Assembly: GCF_900460245.1 (NCBI RefSeq)
Contig: NZ_UHIP01000001.1
Coordinates: 992,001-1,056,000 of the forward strand
DNA from: Vibrio fluvialis
Lineage (GTDB): Bacteria > Pseudomonadota > Gammaproteobacteria > Enterobacterales > Vibrionaceae
Length of the DNA stretch: 64,000 bases
Direction: 5' to 3'
Below the pieces are notes generated by a model that had not been told where the DNA came from, did no database searches, and saw only the letters and a list, made by a program, of their open reading frames with translations. Both the position numbers and the translations under genes were made by a program. How positions within the stretch are numbered: position 1 is the first letter of the stretch; each line of letters starts with the position of its first letter. Shown one piece after another: positions 61,793 through 64,000 of this stretch.

Positions 61793-62826
61793 CCACCTGT
61801 GCCGCTGATCGGATGAACCTTCGCCGTCACGACCGAGCCAAAATATGGGGCATTGTGGGTTTGCTGTTGGCGTTGCTTGGCTGCGCCTGCTTGAGTGTGT
61901 TTATCGGCACGCGTTTTGTGGCGCCTGCGGTGACTTGGCAAGCGCTCACCGCCTTTGACCCGACCCAGAGCGAGCATCTGCTCGTGCACTATTTGCGCGT
62001 GCCCCGCACGTTGTTGGCGGTGGTCGTGGGCGGCGCGCTGGGTGTGGCGGGAGCGATGATGCAGGCACTGACGCGTAACCCATTGGCGGACCCGGGCATT
62101 CTTGGGGTGAACGCGGGTGCGACGGTGGCGATCGTCAGTGCGATTGCGCTATTTGGCATCACCGATGTGTTTGGTTACATGTGGTTTGGTTTGATTGGTG
62201 CCACCATCGCTGGTGGCGCGGTGTATCTGCTGGCGGGGCTGCGCCGTGGCATCAATCCGGTGCGCGTGGTGCTCGCTGGCTCGGCGCTGTCGGTGGTGTT
62301 ACTCGCGCTCACGCACATCATCACCGTCAACAGCGATCAAGATGTGTTTAACCAGTTTCGTCACTGGGCGGTCGGGTCATTGCAAGGTCGTGGATACGAT
62401 GTGTTGTGGCCGGTCACTCTGCTGGTGGCGTTCGGGCTGGCGCTGTCCATGGCGCTGCGCCAAGCGCTGAATACTGTTTCGTTGGGACAAGATTTGGGGG
62501 AAGCGCTGGGTGTCAATCCGCAGCGAGTGTGGCTGTTGGCTTCCAGTGTGATTGTGGTGCTCTCGGGCGCGGCGACTTCGGCCGCTGGGCCGCTCAGTTT
62601 TGTCGGGTTGACGGCGCCGCATCTGGCCCGCTTTCTGGTCGGCCCGGATCACCGTTGGTTGCTGCCTTATTCAATGCTGATCGCGGCGTTACTCACCGTG
62701 GTGGCGGATATGCTTGGCCGTGTGATCGGTTATCCGGATGAAATCAGTGTGGGCATTATGGTAGCGCTGATTGGTGGTCCATTCTTTGTGGTGTTGGTTC
62801 GAAAATGGAAGATCGCGCAGTTATGA
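61789..62826 (+). CDS. FepD-like ferric-siderophore ABC permease
   Basis: A 345-residue FecCD-family permease with about nine TM segments. Signatures are VHYLRVPRTLLAVVVGGALG, AMMQALTRNPLADPGILGVN, and GPLSFVGLTAPHLARFLVGP. It forms the inner-membrane channel together with the next gene. It overlaps both neighbours by 4 bases. Confidence 0.9.
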   Translation: MTTCAADRMNLRRHDRAKIWGIVGLLLALLGCACLSVFIGTRFVAPAVTWQALTAFDPTQSEHLLVHYLRVPRTLLAVVVGGALGVAGAMMQALTRNPLADPGILGVNAGATVAIVSAIALFGITDVFGYMWFGLIGATIAGGAVYLLAGLRRGINPVRVVLAGSALSVVLLALTHIITVNSDQDVFNQFRHWAVGSLQGRGYDVLWPVTLLVAFGLALSMALRQALNTVSLGQDLGEALGVNPQRVWLLASSVIVVLSGAATSAAGPLSFVGLTAPHLARFLVGPDHRWLLPYSMLIAALLTVVADMLGRVIGYPDEISVGIMVALIGGPFFVVLVRKWKIAQL

Positions 62827-63866
62827 ATCGTTGTTCTCAACCGGTGTATCAAGTCTGGCGTCGTGGCGGCTGGTCGCTGCGTTATTCGGCGGTGTCGATG
62901 GGGTGGTTATTGCTGCTGACGGTCTTGGTGGTGGGCCTTGCCGCCTATGCAATCACGATTGGTCGCTACATCATCTCGATGCCGGACTTATGGCAAGTTC
63001 TCTTCGGGCAGGGCAGTGCGGTGCAGGAGCGGATTGTTTGGAATATTCGTCTGCCGCGCATTGTCACCGCGGTGTTTGTGGGGGCGGCGCTCGGCGTTTC
63101 GGGCGGCATTTTCCAATCGGTGTCGCGCAATGCGCTGGGTTCGCCAGATGTGATTGGTTTTACGACTGGCGCGGCGACTGGCGCGATTGCGCAGATTGTG
63201 TTGTTTGAGCAAGGGCCGGTGCAGGTGGCATTGGCGGCGATCCTCGGTGGGATTGTCACCGCGGTGATGGTGTATTTGCTGTCGCGCAAAGCTGGCGTGG
63301 TCGGCGGTTATCGCTTGATCCTGACCGGGATCGGCATTGGTGCGGTGCTCAGTGCGCTCAATGGGTTGATGTTGGTCAAAGGCAACATCGACAACGCAGT
63401 TACCGCCAATCTCTGGCTGGCGGGATCGCTGCATGCGCGTACGTGGTCGCACGCCATTCCGGTCATGGTCGGCGTCATCGTGTTGGTGCCGTTGATCATG
63501 TTGTTGGCAAGGCAGCTTTCCCTGATGGAAATGGGCGACGATCTGGCGACGCAGTTGGGTATTCGTGTTGAGCGCGTGCGCTTGGTGATGTTGTTGGCAG
63601 CGGTGATTTTGGCGGCGATTGCGACGGGGTCGGCAGGGCCGATTGCATTTATCGCCTTGGCCGCGCCGCAGTTGATCAGCCGTTTATTGCGTACCTCACA
63701 ACTGCCGGTGTATGGCTCGGCGGTGATGGGCGCGCTGCTGATGGTGGTGGCGGATCTCATCACGCAACTGCAACCGCTCAATCTGACACTACCGATTGGT
63801 CGCATGACCGGTATTGTCGGTGGTTTGTACCTGATCTGGCTGCTCACGCGTTCACCAAAACTGTGA
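62823..63866 (+). CDS. FepG-like ferric-siderophore ABC permease
   Basis: A 347-residue FecCD-family permease: WNIRLPRIVTAVFVGAALG, IFQSVSRNALGSPDVIGF, GPIAFIALAAPQLISRLL and a C-terminal GRMTGIVGGLYLIWLL. It is the second half of the permease heterodimer. ATG 62823 overlaps the stop of the preceding gene. No ATPase gene (fepC type) follows within the window. Confidence 0.9.
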   Translation: MNRCSQPVYQVWRRGGWSLRYSAVSMGWLLLLTVLVVGLAAYAITIGRYIISMPDLWQVLFGQGSAVQERIVWNIRLPRIVTAVFVGAALGVSGGIFQSVSRNALGSPDVIGFTTGAATGAIAQIVLFEQGPVQVALAAILGGIVTAVMVYLLSRKAGVVGGYRLILTGIGIGAVLSALNGLMLVKGNIDNAVTANLWLAGSLHARTWSHAIPVMVGVIVLVPLIMLLARQLSLMEMGDDLATQLGIRVERVRLVMLLAAVILAAIATGSAGPIAFIALAAPQLISRLLRTSQLPVYGSAVMGALLMVVADLITQLQPLNLTLPIGRMTGIVGGLYLIWLLTRSPKL

Positions 63867-63974
63867 TGATTTCTTGCGTGACGTTCATTCACAGAGGTTC
63901 ATGCAATTAAACTATATTATTGATAATTAAATTATTTATAGAGCTATTCTTCTTGATTAGGTGATAAGTAACAA

Positions 63975-63993
63975 AATAATGAAAATTATTATC
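63975..63993. promoter_or_regulatory. Fur box at the right edge
   Basis: AATAATGAAAATTATTATC, 16 of 19 matches. It lies in A+T-rich sequence after the permease genes, with only 7 bases left in the window, and probably controls a gene just outside it. Confidence 0.78.
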
Positions 63994-64000
63994 AAATGTA

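Overview
The window looks like a chromosomal segment of a gammaproteobacterium, most likely a Vibrio of the fluvialis/furnissii type. The reasons are the roughly 50% G+C, the EptA/DgkA and Cus gene content, a VibH-type free condensation protein, and a vibriobactin/fluvibactin-like catechol siderophore locus. The species call is inference. I see no rRNA, tRNA, CRISPR array, insertion sequence or phage gene.

Layout. 1-2.3 kb: the end of an AraC-type regulator, then small housekeeping or unknown genes. 2.4-9.7 kb: a leftward copper/silver block (small Cys/His-rich protein, CusC, CusB with two fused CusF-like domains, CusA, CopI-like cupredoxin) behind a promoter with CueR architecture. 9.7-19.6 kb: an envelope-modification region with a PmrA/QseB-type two-component system, an undecaprenyl-pyrophosphatase, a GT9 glycosyltransferase, RhlE helicase, and the operon eptA-dgkA-LtaS-like. 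The same 11-bp-period CTTAGC/CTTAAG direct repeat lies upstream of three of these transcription units, which suggests a small regulon. 19.8-31.1 kb: tetrathionate respiration (ttrS-ttrR running into an ECF sigma factor, a permease and a thioredoxin-like protein; divergent ttrBCA), followed by a tsdB-tsdA thiosulfate dehydrogenase/tetrathionate reductase pair. A nearly identical 19-bp palindrome precedes both ttrB and tsdB. 31-46 kb: ordinary accessory genes, including a MASE3-CHASE-GGDEF cyclase, a MocR regulator divergent from a cyanide-insensitive-type bd oxidase with its small third subunit, transporters, KefGB and SotB.

46.3 kb to the right edge: a Fur-controlled catechol siderophore island in several divergent units: vibB; vibE-vibC (leftward); vibA; aroG-type DAHP synthase (leftward); an NRPS; vibH (leftward); a luciferase-like flavin monooxygenase (leftward); and a periplasmic binding protein with two permeases. 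AroG, VibC, VibB and VibA would supply 2,3-dihydroxybenzoate, VibE would load it on the VibB carrier domain, and VibH would join it to an amine. The NRPS is unusual. It is Cy-Cy-A plus a carrier-like domain whose phosphopantetheine serine position is proline. It lacks the C-PCP-C half of VibF, and its adenylation pocket resembles cysteine-type rather than threonine-type domains. Assembly should therefore need a carrier and condensation partner encoded elsewhere, as in the anguibactin system. The vibB and vibH transcripts also have long, strongly structured leaders. No PPTase, transport ATPase, outer-membrane receptor or esterase is visible, and a Fur box at the right edge suggests that the island continues.
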